Source of the DNA: Multifurca ochricompacta
Taxonomy: Eukaryota; Basidiomycota; Agaricomycetes; Russulales; Russulaceae
Assembly: GCA_022496185.1 (NCBI GenBank)
Contig: WTXG01000012.1
Location: 434,001-498,000 of the forward strand
DNA: 64,000 nucleotides
Reading direction: 5' to 3'
A program made the translations under genes and the position numbers. Shown one piece after another: positions 12,703 through 23,819 of this stretch (the stretch's first letter is position 1; every line of letters begins with the position of its first letter). The notes under the pieces were generated by a model, which did no database searches, was not told the DNA's origin, and saw only the letters and a list, made by a program, of their open reading frames with translations.

Positions 12703-14190
12703 ATGTCTCGGAGAAACCCCCTTTCCCTCATTCCAACAGCCCTCCACAACCAACAGCTCATCCGCCTCATCCAGAAGCCGGTCACTGGGCACATGGTCTT
12801 CTACCTTGCACGTCAGATGAGTAGCGTCATTCCTGTTGCCGAGGACCCGCCCCCGCCGTCCTCCTCTACTGGTCCTGCACCTCCGACACCTCCTCATACT
12901 CCGCACAGGGCCAACTTTGATCAATCCCCGGCCACTCCTGGTCTCATCCCGCTTGAGGAATTCATTGCGCGCCTTGTTCAGGCATCTCGTGTGCAGGTTC
13001 CTACCCTCCTTACAACGCTTGTCTATCTTCAGCGCTTGCGGGAAAAGCTTCCTAAGATGGCTAAAGGTGACCACTTTGGCATCTGTCCTTACTAACTTTA
13101 ACATGGTTCTTACAATAGGGCTCCCCTGTACACGACATCGCGTATTTCTTGCGACTCTCATCGTTGCTGCAAAATATCTCAACGACTCCTCTCCAAAGAA
13201 CGTGCACTGGGAAAAGTTTGCGTACATATTCGATCTCGCTGAGATCAACCTGATGGAGAAACAGCTACTTTTCTTGCTTGACTACGATTTGCGCTTCGAT
13301 GAGCCCGAGGCTTGCCGTCTTTTCGAGCCGTTCATGACTCCGGCTCCCTCACGGAATCAAGAAGCCCGCAAGAAGGTGCTCAGCGTTGTGGCCCAAGCGA
13401 GCAGAGCGCGTGAGTTGGCCCAGACACAACTTCCACTGACTCCCCCTTGCGACACTCCTGTTAATCCGCGGGTCGTGAAAGCGCCTGTGAGCGAACCATC
13501 CTCACCATCGGAACGTGCCTTAGTACCACACCGCCTCCTCTCTCGATCGTCATTCCCAATACGGCACAGAACCTGACTGACACCGTGCAGAAAGTCGCCA
13601 AGCGTCTTGGGTCAACTTACCTTAGTCACGCCGCTGCTGCTGCCCCATGCCCCCACCCTTCTCGAGTACTCTCCACACCGCCCAGTGCAATTAGCAGCAC
13701 AAGTGGGGACTCAGAAACAAGTTCCACCACCGAGAGTTCCAGCTACTCCTCCGACGATTGCTTGTCGGATGATGATGATGCTCCTGAGCCCACGGAGAGC
13801 TCTCATTTCCTCTCTGATCCCGAGAATGGCCCGCTTTCGCGCCATGGGCCAGCTGCAGTGGTCCACCGTCGCGGTCGGACGGCCTCGGTCGCATCAGATG
13901 CTACCATTGAGGGCGGAACACAGTGTGAAGACGTGCTTCCCGCCCCGGGTCCAGCGCGTGGCACCAAGATTACTCAGAGTCGCACCGCACCGGTCGGCTT
14001 TCTGAGTCGCATGTGGGGAGCTGCGACGAAGGTCGCAGCGCATCACTCACACGCCGAATCTGAGGTGCCTATGCACACAAGCGCGAGCGCGGTGGCATCT
14101 GGCGCAGGTGCTTTCCATTTGCGCAAACTTGCGCACTCACGCTCGGCAATGTTCCGTGGGACGGCACGCGAGGACACCACGGACGCATAG
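12703..14190 (+). CDS. PHO85-type cyclin (PCL1/2-like)
   Basis: Exons 12703-13066, 13119-13486 and 13591-14190 give 443 residues. The cyclin core spans roughly residues 15-200: [49 protein letters not shown], then [19 protein letters not shown] and [17 protein letters not shown], as in Pcl1/Pcl2/Pcl9 G1 cyclins that partner the Pho85/CDK5-like kinase. The C-terminal half is a low-complexity Ser/acidic tail with SSDD and DDDDAPEP stretches, probably phosphorylated or unstable. The second intron was chosen because its donor (CCT|GTGAGC) and acceptor (GTGCAG) keep frame into the long third exon; without it the protein stops at 13,576. A second PHO85-type cyclin lies at 37,715. Confidence 0.82.
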
Positions 14191-14579
14191 AAGGTTTTTT
14201 TCTCGGGGCCTTCGTTGCTGGAGGGCACATCCCGTTTTACTCAACACTCGTTGATCACATGCTTGAACTTCATACTTTCTCCTGCTTATTACCTTCTTTC
14301 TTTCATCTGCTTCACTTCTCTGTATTCTTTTACTCTCTGTCACGCACATTCTAGCGCATTTTTATCGTTTTGTCATCACAGCATTGTACTATCCCCCCAT
14401 TGCCCACAACCCATAGTGTACATTATACTACACCCTGTAAAACGAGACGGACACTGCACGTGCCTCTAGAAATATATGCCATGTCGACTCGGAACTGAAC
14501 ATGATACAACCGAGGATTTAACCCACTGCTGTACAGGGAGGTGATACAGATAGTGAGAAGGTGGGACTGGAATTATAAA

Positions 14580-15904
14580 CTACAGGAGCTTGACATAAGA
14601 CGCAGGAAAGAGCCCATTCCGACTACCAACCTCCCCAGTCCACCTGGATCACGATTGTGAGGGTGAGGTGAGATCTAGTGGTCAACAAATTGGGACGCGC
14701 ACCAATCGGACGAGGTCTGCTCCGTCACGCGCACCCTTTCCCCCGCTCGTAGATGTAGGTCGCCCGTCTCCTTGAAAGCGTATCCCCGCAGTCAAGACCT
14801 CCCTTTCGTAAAGGAGAAGAAAAAGGGTTCGTCGACGCACCTCACTCGTATAATCATACAATGCCTCTGCCCACTCCCCCCCCGCATTTGCCCCTTCCTC
14901 CTCAGATTGCACATCCGGCTCGGGCTCAGTCCCAGGCTCTTGCGAATGTGTGGCAGCGGAGGCGGTGGAGGATGAAGACGTGGGAACACGACGAATTGGG
15001 GGGGGCGCAAAGGCATTTTTCTTCGCCCCAAACGCAGATGGCACGGGCACCGGCGCAGGCGGCGCGTTTTTTGCAGCTGTTGAACCGCGCAATGAGCGGA
15101 ACATAGCACCCGCGGATGAAACGTCGACGTCTCCAAATTTCTAATCACCATATACCTGTTCAGCTCAATTTTGGATGAAGGTGGAGGTAAGGAAGGAAGA
15201 AAGGAAGGGAGCAGGGGGGGGGGGGGCGGAATTGCGGTAGCGGTGACTGAAGGGGAAGAGAGAGAAGGAAATGCTGCCAATGTAAACCCGATAAAGGTTG
15301 TAAAGCAACAGTAGTAGAAATGGGCACGCTGAACACACATACACACCTTTTGCGAAAAGAGCCCTTGCCCCTCGCTCGAATCCGCACGTTTTTGCGTGGG
15401 CGGGTTGGCAGGTTTCGGTGGTGGCGGGGCGGATGACACTGAGGCAGAGAATGCCTGTGCGGCGGCAGCGACGCGACCGACACCTACGGCAGGCGCCGAC
15501 GGCGGTACGTGGTCGTTTTCGACTGCATTGGACGCCATTGATGGCGGTCCAGGGTTTCCAGTGCCAGATGCAGCGCTCGTAGCTCGCTGAAAGCCCGCTG
15601 CGAGAACGCGCGACGCGGCAGGGTTCGTCAGAGCGCGTTGTACTGCAGCTGCGGCTGCGGCTGAGGTTGCTGTTGCTGGCGCCGCCGTTGCTAGATGTGT
15701 CTCTGTGAGCTCAGCAGCGGTCGAATGTCCCCCCGTACTATCGCTTGTTGTGCGGGAAAGAAGATCAGGCCTCGATGCGAAATACCTGCGGGTCCGTCGC
15801 AGGATCAGAAAGAGTGTACTCAATATCAGCACATTGGAGACTCACTCGTCGAGAAGGGCAAAGAATGCGTCTTTTTCGTGTGTGGAGAGGTTAGCGAATG
15901 GCAT
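14580..15904 (-). CDS. SH3-domain protein (fungal Csh3/Lsb1-like)
   Basis: Five exons on the minus strand (15846-15904, 15347-15785, 14841-15140, 14703-14770, 14580-14643) give 309 residues. It begins MPFANLSTHEKDAFFALLDEYFASRP, a helix seen at the start of fungal SH3 adaptor proteins. A long Ala/Pro-rich linker follows, and a single C-terminal SH3 domain ends the protein: EWAEALYDYTSE, GDLHLRAGERVRV, SSDWWTGE and NGLFPASYVKLL contain the ALYDY, tryptophan pair and SxY signature residues. Such proteins bind Pro-rich partners in actin patches and endocytosis. The SH3 domain is split by two short introns and is only seen after splicing. The exact subfamily is uncertain; the SH3 fold is not. Confidence 0.86.
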
Positions 15905-16260
15905 CTGCTTTGGCAACCGTGGATTCAGCCGTTTAGGCGTTTCACCTCTGCGGGGGGCTTAGCGCGCTGAGCTAGTCGAATCTGCTTTTGCTGTTTCGGT
16001 GTTGCAGTTGAGATGAGAGACGAGACGATGATTGATTGAACTTAATTTGGCGACCGACCGAAGGGAACCAAATTGAATATCCGTACCGTAGAAATTGTCA
16101 AAGATCATGAGAGTTACACTACACCACAGAATAAACTTCGCACGGGATAAGACAAGAAAAAAAAGGAAAAAGAACAACAGCCATGAATTGCACAATGAGA
16201 AAGTAAAATAAGTAAAATGGAATGGAAAGGGAACAGAAAAGGAAGGGAGGAGGGAACAGA

Positions 16261-17572
16261 CTATCCTGGCATATTAAAGATATCATTGAACTCGATCCCA
16301 TGCGAGTCCATCGAATCCATGGCCAAGCCGTCTGTTCCAAATCCCTGACCATCACTGCCATACGAGAATGCACCTGGATCAAGGCCAATCCCACCACCGA
16401 TCCCACCGCCCATACCTGCACCAGCACCCGCCCCCCCTTGCCATCCGCCGCTTGCACCCATCCCTGCTCCACCTGTTTGCCAATTGCCACTCGTGGCCGC
16501 GCTGGGAGAGGGAGCAGAAGCAGTACCAGGAAAAGACGTGCGGCTGTGGGCACTTCCGGGCGGGCTCACACTGTAACTCCCGTTGGCCAGCGCGGCAGCG
16601 TTGCTAGTTGCACCAACCCCAGCACCGAATGCGCCAGCAACTTGTTGGGCGTTCACGAAGCCGCCTCCAGAAGCAGGCGAGTTCACTTGCCCCTGTGTGG
16701 CTTGCATCATCAACGTACGCTGGTAGTCCATCCCTTGCGAGTGCTGTTGCTGCTGCTGGTGATGTTGCGATGGGCCACGCGGCGTGAGTGGTGAATGTGT
16801 TGAGTCCGATGGAGATCGAGTACTGCGCGCGATACCGGGAATACCGCTGCTGTTGCCTACTGGTACGCCGCCTGTAAAAGGAGGGGTTTCGCTAAGTTGT
16901 GGCTGTTGTTGAGCTTGTTGAGCTTGTTGCTGCAACCGGGCCTGCTGCTGCTGTTGATGTTGATGTTGTTGCTGCTGCTGATGTTGCTGCCGCTGATGGA
17001 GAAGAACAACACCCATAGGCAGGTTCGCGGCAATAGATCCTCCTCCTCCAAACTGCTGGTTTATCAACCCACCGGCACCAGGATTGGTATTGATTCCACT
17101 GCTGCGTGCGAGCTGTTGCTGTTGCTGCTGCTGTTGCTGCTGCATGAGGAATAACTGACGCTGCTGCGCTGGCAATGAATTAAACTGCTGGATTTGCGCA
17201 GGCGTCAGTGAAGGACCTCCCGTCCGTGGATCAATGCCCCCTGCTGGCAAACTGTTCTGCGATTGGACGGCCAATTGTAGCTGTAATGGAGGGTGTCCCG
17301 CTAATCCACCAAGGCTGGGATTGCTCATATTTGGCTGTTGATGTAAAGATTGCTGCTGCTGGGGCTGCTGGTGGATGTGTTGTTGTAGTGATGGCTGCTG
17401 TTGCTGGGGCTGTTGCTGCTGCTGATGCTGCTGATGCTGTTGATGCTGGTGCAACTGCTGGTGTTGCTGTTGCTGTTGCTGCTGCTGCTGCTGCTGGTGT
17501 TGCTGGTGTTGCTGCTGATGTTGTTGTTGCTGCTGGTGTTGTTGCTGCTGGTGTTGTTGTTGCTGCTGCTGG

Positions 17573-17642
<70 letters not shown>

Positions 17643-19362
17643 GCTGCTGCTGCTGCTGCTGGGCTGCAAGCCGTCTCTGTTGCATCATTTGCTACATGTA
17701 ACACCTCCGTGAGCCTGTTTCGGGGTGTACGCGGACGGCCGATGGACTTACTTGTGCCTGCTGCATCGTTTTCAACTGCTGTGGAAGCGGTAGGGACATG
17801 AAGTTTGGTATCTGCTCGATCATGTACTTTACGAATGGACTATTCGGGTCATGCAGTTGCTGCATGAGCGCCAACCCCTGGGGCCCAAAGTTGTTGATCA
17901 CTTGCTGCACGGTATTTGGGTGCGCGGCAGCTGCATGGCCTTGACTTTGACCCATACCAGCGCCGACGCCGACACTGACACCAGCGGCTCCGCCTTGGGG
18001 CGGCGACATTTGTCGTACAGCTGGCACCTGTTGTTGCTGCACCTGAGGTGCTTGAGCTTGAAATTGGACCTGCTGTTGGCGTATTTGCAGCATCCGTGGG
18101 CGGTCAGGTGTCGCCCCTTGTGATGGAACACTAGCGAATGATTGGACGGGAGCTGGTACAGGCTTTGCAGCCAACGCAGGGGTGGCAGGTGGCGGCATAC
18201 CCACCCCAACCTTATTTTCGCCCGTGTCGCGACGCTTCATAGCGAATTCAGGCTCTTCCATTGGACGTTCACGTTTAAGTGTTGGCTGGCCCTTTGGCCG
18301 CGCAATATCGCGCGCGAAAACAACGGGCAACGCCGCGTAGAGCTGTCGTACACGTTCGATAGAGACAAAATCTACCGGTGGAGGGTGTTGCATTATGGGG
18401 AGCGGATGTCGGTTTTGGGTGTGGTGGGCGTCGGCGGCTGCAGCGAGCCATGTGAGGTTGGATTGTAATCGGCTAGCGTACCTGTAGCGTGAATGTCAGC
18501 AGTGTTGAGTGGTCTTGGGCAGCGAAGGGACAGACTGCTGGTATCTCTGGTCATCGGTGGGGATGGTTCGGGCTTGGAACTCACCACATATTCTGCGGAA
18601 CGATTAGCAAAAGGACGAAGGTAGAGGCGTTAAATGGTCACACTTGAGTAGTTCGGCGTTGAGTTCAAGTATCAACGCAGCCTTTGAATTTGAACCGGTA
18701 CCCACAGAAGAAAGAAATGAAGTTCTCTGGGGAGAATTGTCGGACGACGCTGGATGTGGGCGAGAGGGAGATATGCGTGTTTGTGAAGAGGGTTCGAGTT
18801 TCACAGAGATTTGTCGGGAAGGAGAGGAGGATATAGGCTGAAGAGAAGATGGGCCTTCGCCTTTATCGGCCCCTAGAGGGTCTGAGGGAGCGTCTTCATC
18901 GTTGTCTGGCACTGGTGAAAGTTCGCTGAGCGGGGTGAGGGGTCGTGACGGAGGGGGATTTTCAACGGTGGTGTCGTGTTGGGGAATAGGTGAAAGATCT
19001 GTGGACGCGTCTTGTGGAGGAGGTTGCGGTGCGGTGGCGGATGGGGTTGCAATTGCAGGAGTAGATGAGGCTTCTCGCTCACCGTCACGCCGGGGAGAGC
19101 TGGGAGGAGGAGTAAGTGATGACTGTCGAGGAATCGGGGACGTGTTTTGCGCGGTCTTGTCAGGGGATGATGACGAGAAGGAGGCGGTTATAGAAGTGGG
19201 AGGGGCGGACGGCGAGTTGTCCTTCTGAAGAGCGCGAGGTTCTAAATCTCTTGAAGTTGTCGTTGTCGATATTGAGTTCCATGAAAAGTGGTCATTGCTC
19301 TGAAGGGTGAGTTGTTGAGTGTTGGGAGTAGAAACGGCGGGTGAATGATCCAAATGAATCAT
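16261..19362 (-). CDS. SSXT (SS18-like) domain, polyglutamine-rich coactivator
   Basis: Exons 18644-19362, 18536-18592, 17752-18481 and 16261-17691 (minus) give 978 residues. The first 240 residues are Ser/Pro/Thr-rich. Splicing then creates the block ALILELNAELLKICGEFQ...DQRYQQYASRLQSNLTWLAAAADAH, which matches the layout of the SS18/SYT N-terminal SSXT helix pair (NxxLIxCIxxYQ...YQxxLHRNLxYLAxIAD). SS18 is a subunit of SWI/SNF-type remodelers. The rest is a QH-rich region with a long polyQ run and a Gly-rich end, typical of fungal transcription coactivators. The 57-nt second exon is essential to see the domain. The assignment rests on motif memory; Med15-like is the alternative, but it lacks this helix pair. 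The ATG at 19362 is the first in frame. Confidence 0.68.
17575..17643 (+). repeat. (TTG)23 microsatellite encoding polyQ
   Basis: A pure TTG run of about 23 units (CAA glutamine codons on the coding minus strand) is flanked by CTG-type units (CAG) and by GTG/ATG interruptions that encode His. The tract sits at the start of the last exon of the SSXT-like gene and should be highly length-variable between strains. Confidence 0.95.
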
Positions 19363-19469
19363 CAAAGGCAAAAGATTACACGAAAACAGGGGGAGATCGA
19401 TGATGAGTATATTGGTCAGGTCAGGTCAAGTCCTGACCTTGAGTGCGCGGTCGTGAGTGGAGTGGAGGG

Positions 19470-19684
19470 TGAGTGTAAGTGTGAGTATGAGTATGAGTAT
19501 GAGTATGAGTATGAGTGTGAGTGTGAGTGTGTGAGTATGAGTGTATGAGTGTGATGAGTATGAGTGTGAGTGTTGTGAGTGTGAGCGTGAGTGAGCAGCG
19601 GTGAGTTTGTGTGAGTTGTGAGTGAGTCTGAATGTATGCGCATGGCGCATCGGTGACTGGGGCTGGGGCTGGGGCTGGGGCTGG
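19470..19684. repeat. GAGTRT hexamer array and GGGGCT repeats upstream of the SSXT-like gene
   Basis: A degenerate hexanucleotide array of GAGTAT, GAGTGT and GAGTGA units runs from about 19,470 to 19,632, followed by about four GGGGCT units (19,657-19,684). It lies about 110 bp upstream of the SSXT-like start codon, within its probable promoter or 5' UTR. Units vary too much for CRISPR, and no spacers exist. Confidence 0.85.
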
Positions 19685-20478
19685 CTTAAGGCTACGGACT
19701 AGCGGAGCGGTCCTTGAAATAAATAATACAATACAACTGTTGATACACAACACACAACGCACACTGTACATTGAGACTCTAACTCTCAAACCAAACAACC
19801 TACCCCTACCAACAGGCCTGTCCTGTCGTCGTATTGCATTATCGTCAATGTCAACGCACACGCACCATCTCTGAGATATTCTGTCTAGATCTAGATAGAT
19901 CTAGTAGTTACAAATACAAATGGCATCGGCGTCGCGGGTCAATCGTAATTCATGCTCCGATTCAATATCGAGTCAACAGAATTGGGCACCATTGTCGTTG
20001 AACGTGAACGAATCCTTTTACTTTTAAGAGAAAGGAAAGAAAACAAAAGTTGAACTTGCCCCATCGACTGTCGTTGTAAAGTCGTTAAAGGGTTGTTGCT
20101 CAAATACCCGTACGTACCCGTTTAATCACCTTTCTTCTTCTTCGGTAACTACCGATTAATGTAGCGGCGCTCAGAAATAACCTTGCAGTCATTACCAACT
20201 CAATTCCAATAATCCATCCATCCACTCAAATAACGGTATCCCTTTAAGACGCAATATCGTGAGTATTCACGCCCGTTTGTTTCTTTAATGGCGTCCAGAG
20301 ACGTCTTTATACCACCCTTGTTGTACTCGTTAAAAATTTGCCATCAAGTGTGTCGTTTTGGTGGTGGATTGCTCTTGTGCAATGAAGGTGCACAGGTTGC
20401 ATACCCCGCACCCCCTCTTTCGGTCAATGCGCACGCACACAGAATTACTGAAGTGTCTGCCTTGTAGAATAATTAACG
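19685..20478. other. Intergenic region upstream of RPL2
   Basis: Holds the probable divergent promoters of the SSXT-like gene and RPL2. Around 19,885-19,905 there is a small palindrome of agatct-type repeats. Nothing coding was recognised. Confidence 0.5.
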
Positions 20479-21465
20479 ATGGGCCGGGTTATTCGCACAC
20501 AAAGGCGCTCGCATGCTATCGTACGTCCAGCTTACATTATTTATCAACATACCATCCAATATAATCTCTCTGTAATTGTGACTAGTTCAAAGCACACACC
20601 CACCACAATAAGGCACCTGCTAAGTTCCGCCCGCTCGACTATGCTGAGCGCAATGGCTACATTCGTGGCATTGTGAAGGAGATTATACACGACGCTGGCC
20701 GGTGAGTTCCCAACCAGTTTCCCATCTCTCAAAACTTTATCGGGCGTCCGCAGTGGCGCTCCCCTCGCTCGCGTCGTCTTCCGCGACCCCTACCGCTACA
20801 AGCTGCGCCAGGAGACCTTTATTGCCACAGAAGGGCTTCACACGGGCGCCTTCGTTTACGCGGGGAAGAAGGCTCAGCTCGCTGTTGGCAATATCCTCCC
20901 CGTTTCGGTATGTCCTGAAGGTACCATCATCTGCAATGTCGAAGAGAAAGTTGGCGACCGTGGTGCACTCGCACGTACTTCTGGAAACTATGCCACTATC
21001 ATCGGGCACTCCCCGACGAGAACAAGACTCGTATCCGTCTTCCTTCCGGCGCGAAGAAGACAGTTTCCGGCAGTGCGCGCGCCACTGTTGGTATCGTTGC
21101 TGGTGGTGGACGTATCGACAAGCCATTGCTCAAAGCTGGTCGGGCATACCACAAATATAAGGCCAAACGCTACAAGTGCGCTTTTCTTGTGGCACTGGCG
21201 TGGGAATATACTGACAATCCTTTAGTTGGCCTCGTACTCGTGGTGTGGCGATGAACCCTGTGGATCATCCTCATGGTGGTGGTAATCACCAACACATTGG
21301 CAAGGCATCAACAATTGCACGCTCTGCTGTTCCTGGCCAAAAAGTTGGTCTTATTGCCGCTCGTCGGGTGCGTGAACTTTTCCATATCAAAATCGGCGAC
21401 CTTTCTTCTCATGCCACCCGCAGACTGGTCTACTTCGTGGTTCCGTCAAGGTCAAGGAGACGTAG
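20479..21465 (+). CDS. RPL2: Ribosomal protein uL2 (60S L8/Rpl2), one-base frame break
   Basis: Exons 20479-20520, 20586-20701, 20754-21175, 21226-21367 and 21424-21465. The protein has all uL2 landmarks: [33 protein letters not shown], the [16 protein letters not shown] block, [21 protein letters not shown], the peptidyl-transferase loop [21 protein letters not shown] with its essential histidine, and AARRTGLLRG. uL2 joins 60S assembly and shapes the peptidyl transferase centre. The exons total 764 nt, one short of 255 codons: frame is lost inside exon 3 at a run of four C (21,011-21,014) between IIGH and DENKTR, and one extra base would restore a standard 254-residue protein. The gene is essential, so either the base call is wrong or another copy exists. 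Confidence 0.9.
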
Positions 21466-21690
21466 GGTGCCGGTTCAACATTGCACGTTCTGCCACTTCA
21501 TGCCATTTCACACCGACCAAAAATGTTGTATGCACAGACTGACATTACATGCCACTTTTCATGCACTATGCCTTGAATGACTAGCTCGGTGACCAATACA
21601 GCGAGTAAAACAGTAAGATTTCATTGTCTAGGGTGCGCTCTTGGACTCGATAAAGAGTAAATAAGCAAATGTGTTCCCAAGTGGTATCTG

Positions 21691-23819
21691 TCACTCCACT
21701 TCACTCTCGTCAGGCTCACTCGACTCTTCGGGGAGTAACGGAGGGATCTGGTCTTGCCCTGGAAGTAAAATATCGTCACCATTTCCCACATCAACCTCGT
21801 CCTGGCTCGTCGCATTAACCAGCCAACCGTTACCCTGTTCGGTATTTACCAGGTGAGAAGGCGCTAATGCCACTGTGTTGCCGTCTCCCGCCTCTGAAGT
21901 CGGCGGGGACTGGCCAAAACCGCGTAACATACAGTCCCATCTTACCTTGGACTCTTCTACGAGTTCCCCCAGGGTGTCAACTTGCTCCTGCCGCACGTCG
22001 CATCGCCAGATGGCCAATTGCGCAATCGCACCGCCCTCATTCACCATCCTTGCCGAAAGACCCGTGTGCAAGCTGTCGAATAAGCCCGAGTCGGGACCCC
22101 CAAAGTCAGCGTTAGCAATTGCGAGACGTCTGAGTCTTGGAAACAACGAGCGCGGCAGCTTCCCCGCTGGGCGCTCAAAAGCAAAACTAGACGGAAGTAA
22201 TCGTGCGATTACCGCGTACACACCCGCGTCCCGTTCCTCTGCTTCTAGCTGCTCCTGCTGGCCCGCCTCACGCAGCATCTGCGCAGCGCCCGCGGCCGTC
22301 TTCCCGCCTCCCGCAAAAAGCGCTTCAACATGGTGCGCGCGCGCAAATGCAGCTCGCCACATGCTTCCTTGCTCGAATAGGTCCGACTCGACAAGCAATG
22401 TACGTGCGCGAGCGAGCGGTGGCAGACGGACAGCCCGCTCGATGAAAGAAGTTGCCGCGCGCGCGCCGGTAGGATGTGACCTCCAGCGCAGGTGTAGCGA
22501 AAGGACGTGGGCCTGTTCTTCAGCCGGATTGGGGGGTGACGCGTCACGGCCATCCTCGCCTGTTGGACCGCCGGTGCCTGCGAAAAGGGACCAACTACGT
22601 GCGGCGGGAATGTCGCGCACGTGCACAGATCGTACGAGAGCCCAGGGGTCTTGATCGCCTATGCCACCGCTGGCGGTGGTGTCGCGAGCCGCGCAAAGGT
22701 GGGAGGCAAGCGCGGCGAGCATCACGTCCCCTGAGTCGATTTCTGGGGTGTACAGCTCGAACTCCTCGCAGATGAGCTGGAAGAGAGCAGAAGTAGGGAT
22801 GAGCAAGTGCGCTGTCAAGTCAAGAATGTCGAGCGCGGACCGCGCGCAGAGGGAGAAGAAACGGAGATGGGTTAGGGCGAGGCGTTCGACGGAGAGAAGG
22901 GTGATGATGGAATCGTTAGGAGAGGAAATGTGTATAGGGAGCGCTTCGTCGAGCTGCAGACACTCGAGGCGGGTGAATCTTTTGAGGACCTCGAGGACCT
23001 GCTGCATATGGGGTCTGTGATCAGGTAGTATATGAGAAATGGAGAGGTATATGAGGTCACTCTGAAGGAGCGGGGATGACCACAGTATTCGACAGCGGTA
23101 CAACGATAAGAGTTGTAAATTCGGCGTCCTTCCGTTAAAGAGAGACCGCGCGACGAGATCCAAGGAATCGCTCGGGTGGAAATTAGTTAAGAAGAGTTCC
23201 TGCAACAATGGTGCCCCTTCCGCTTCGAAGAGAACGGGCATGCAAGCAAAAATTTCGTGGACACAGGTCATTACAAGGCTCTGCGCACGGTAGATCTTGG
23301 AAAACAATAGGTGTGCCGTTCCGACTTCACAGGGCCTTTGTGTATTACCTCCGTCATCTACGGTGATGTGTATGGGGACATCTCTGGAGCGTTTAAGCAT
23401 CTCCTCAGCCCATCTGATATTGGTCGAGATTATGTCGACCCAAAGAAAAGGGCAGGAAATAGCGGCGTTGCGCCATCGCTGGCAGACGTGGGTCACTGTC
23501 AACCACGGCGGCGGCGCACGGTGACGGACGTGAGGGTGGCGGTCAGACGCGGGGTGATAGCTAAAGATTTGAATGAGGATTTCCACAGGAAGGCGGGATA
23601 TGAGGGCACGCCCATTTTTTCTCTGACGAAGTTTCATTACCCGAGCTTCAGCCTCCACAAGTTGTTGGTCTAGCGAATCGTCTGGCTCAACACTTTCGCT
23701 GTCATATTGGACGGCGACATCCTACCATGATGGGTCATCTTCAGCTATATGTTTTTTTTCCACTAAGTTGATACATGGTTGCACACCTTCATGACTTTAA
23801 CACTGGCTGAGTTCACCAT
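21691..23819 (-). CDS. F-box protein with leucine-rich C-terminal region
   Basis: The main exon (21691-23721, minus) is uninterrupted; a tentative 33-nt first exon (23787-23819) supplies an ATG, for about 687 residues. If that exon is wrong, the in-frame ATG at 23637 is the next choice. An F-box lies near residues 45-100: ISRLPVEILIQIFSY, then LTVTHVCQRWRNAAISCPFLW. The remainder alternates Leu-rich helices and strands without clear LRR spacing, as in the large expanded basidiomycete F-box family. The F-box binds Skp1 in SCF ubiquitin ligases; the substrate is unknown. GC content is high within the body. The C-terminus is acidic (ESSEPDESEVE). Confidence 0.8.

Noticed and set aside
17208..17801. 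Long open frames on both strands across the polyQ region (poly-Leu, poly-Val, poly-Thr, poly-Asn products)
   Set aside because: They are shadows of the trinucleotide repeat in other frames; only the Gln frame joins exons of a conserved protein.
19470..19632. Repeated units that could suggest a CRISPR array
   Set aside because: Units are 6 bp, degenerate and contiguous with no spacers; the genome is eukaryotic.
19421..19861. Minus-strand THTHTH/SYSYSY proteins
   Set aside because: Products of the GAGTRT hexamer array; no start or splice logic and no conservation.
22245..22654. Arg/Ala-rich open frames opposite the F-box gene
   Set aside because: Antisense shadows of a GC-rich coding exon.
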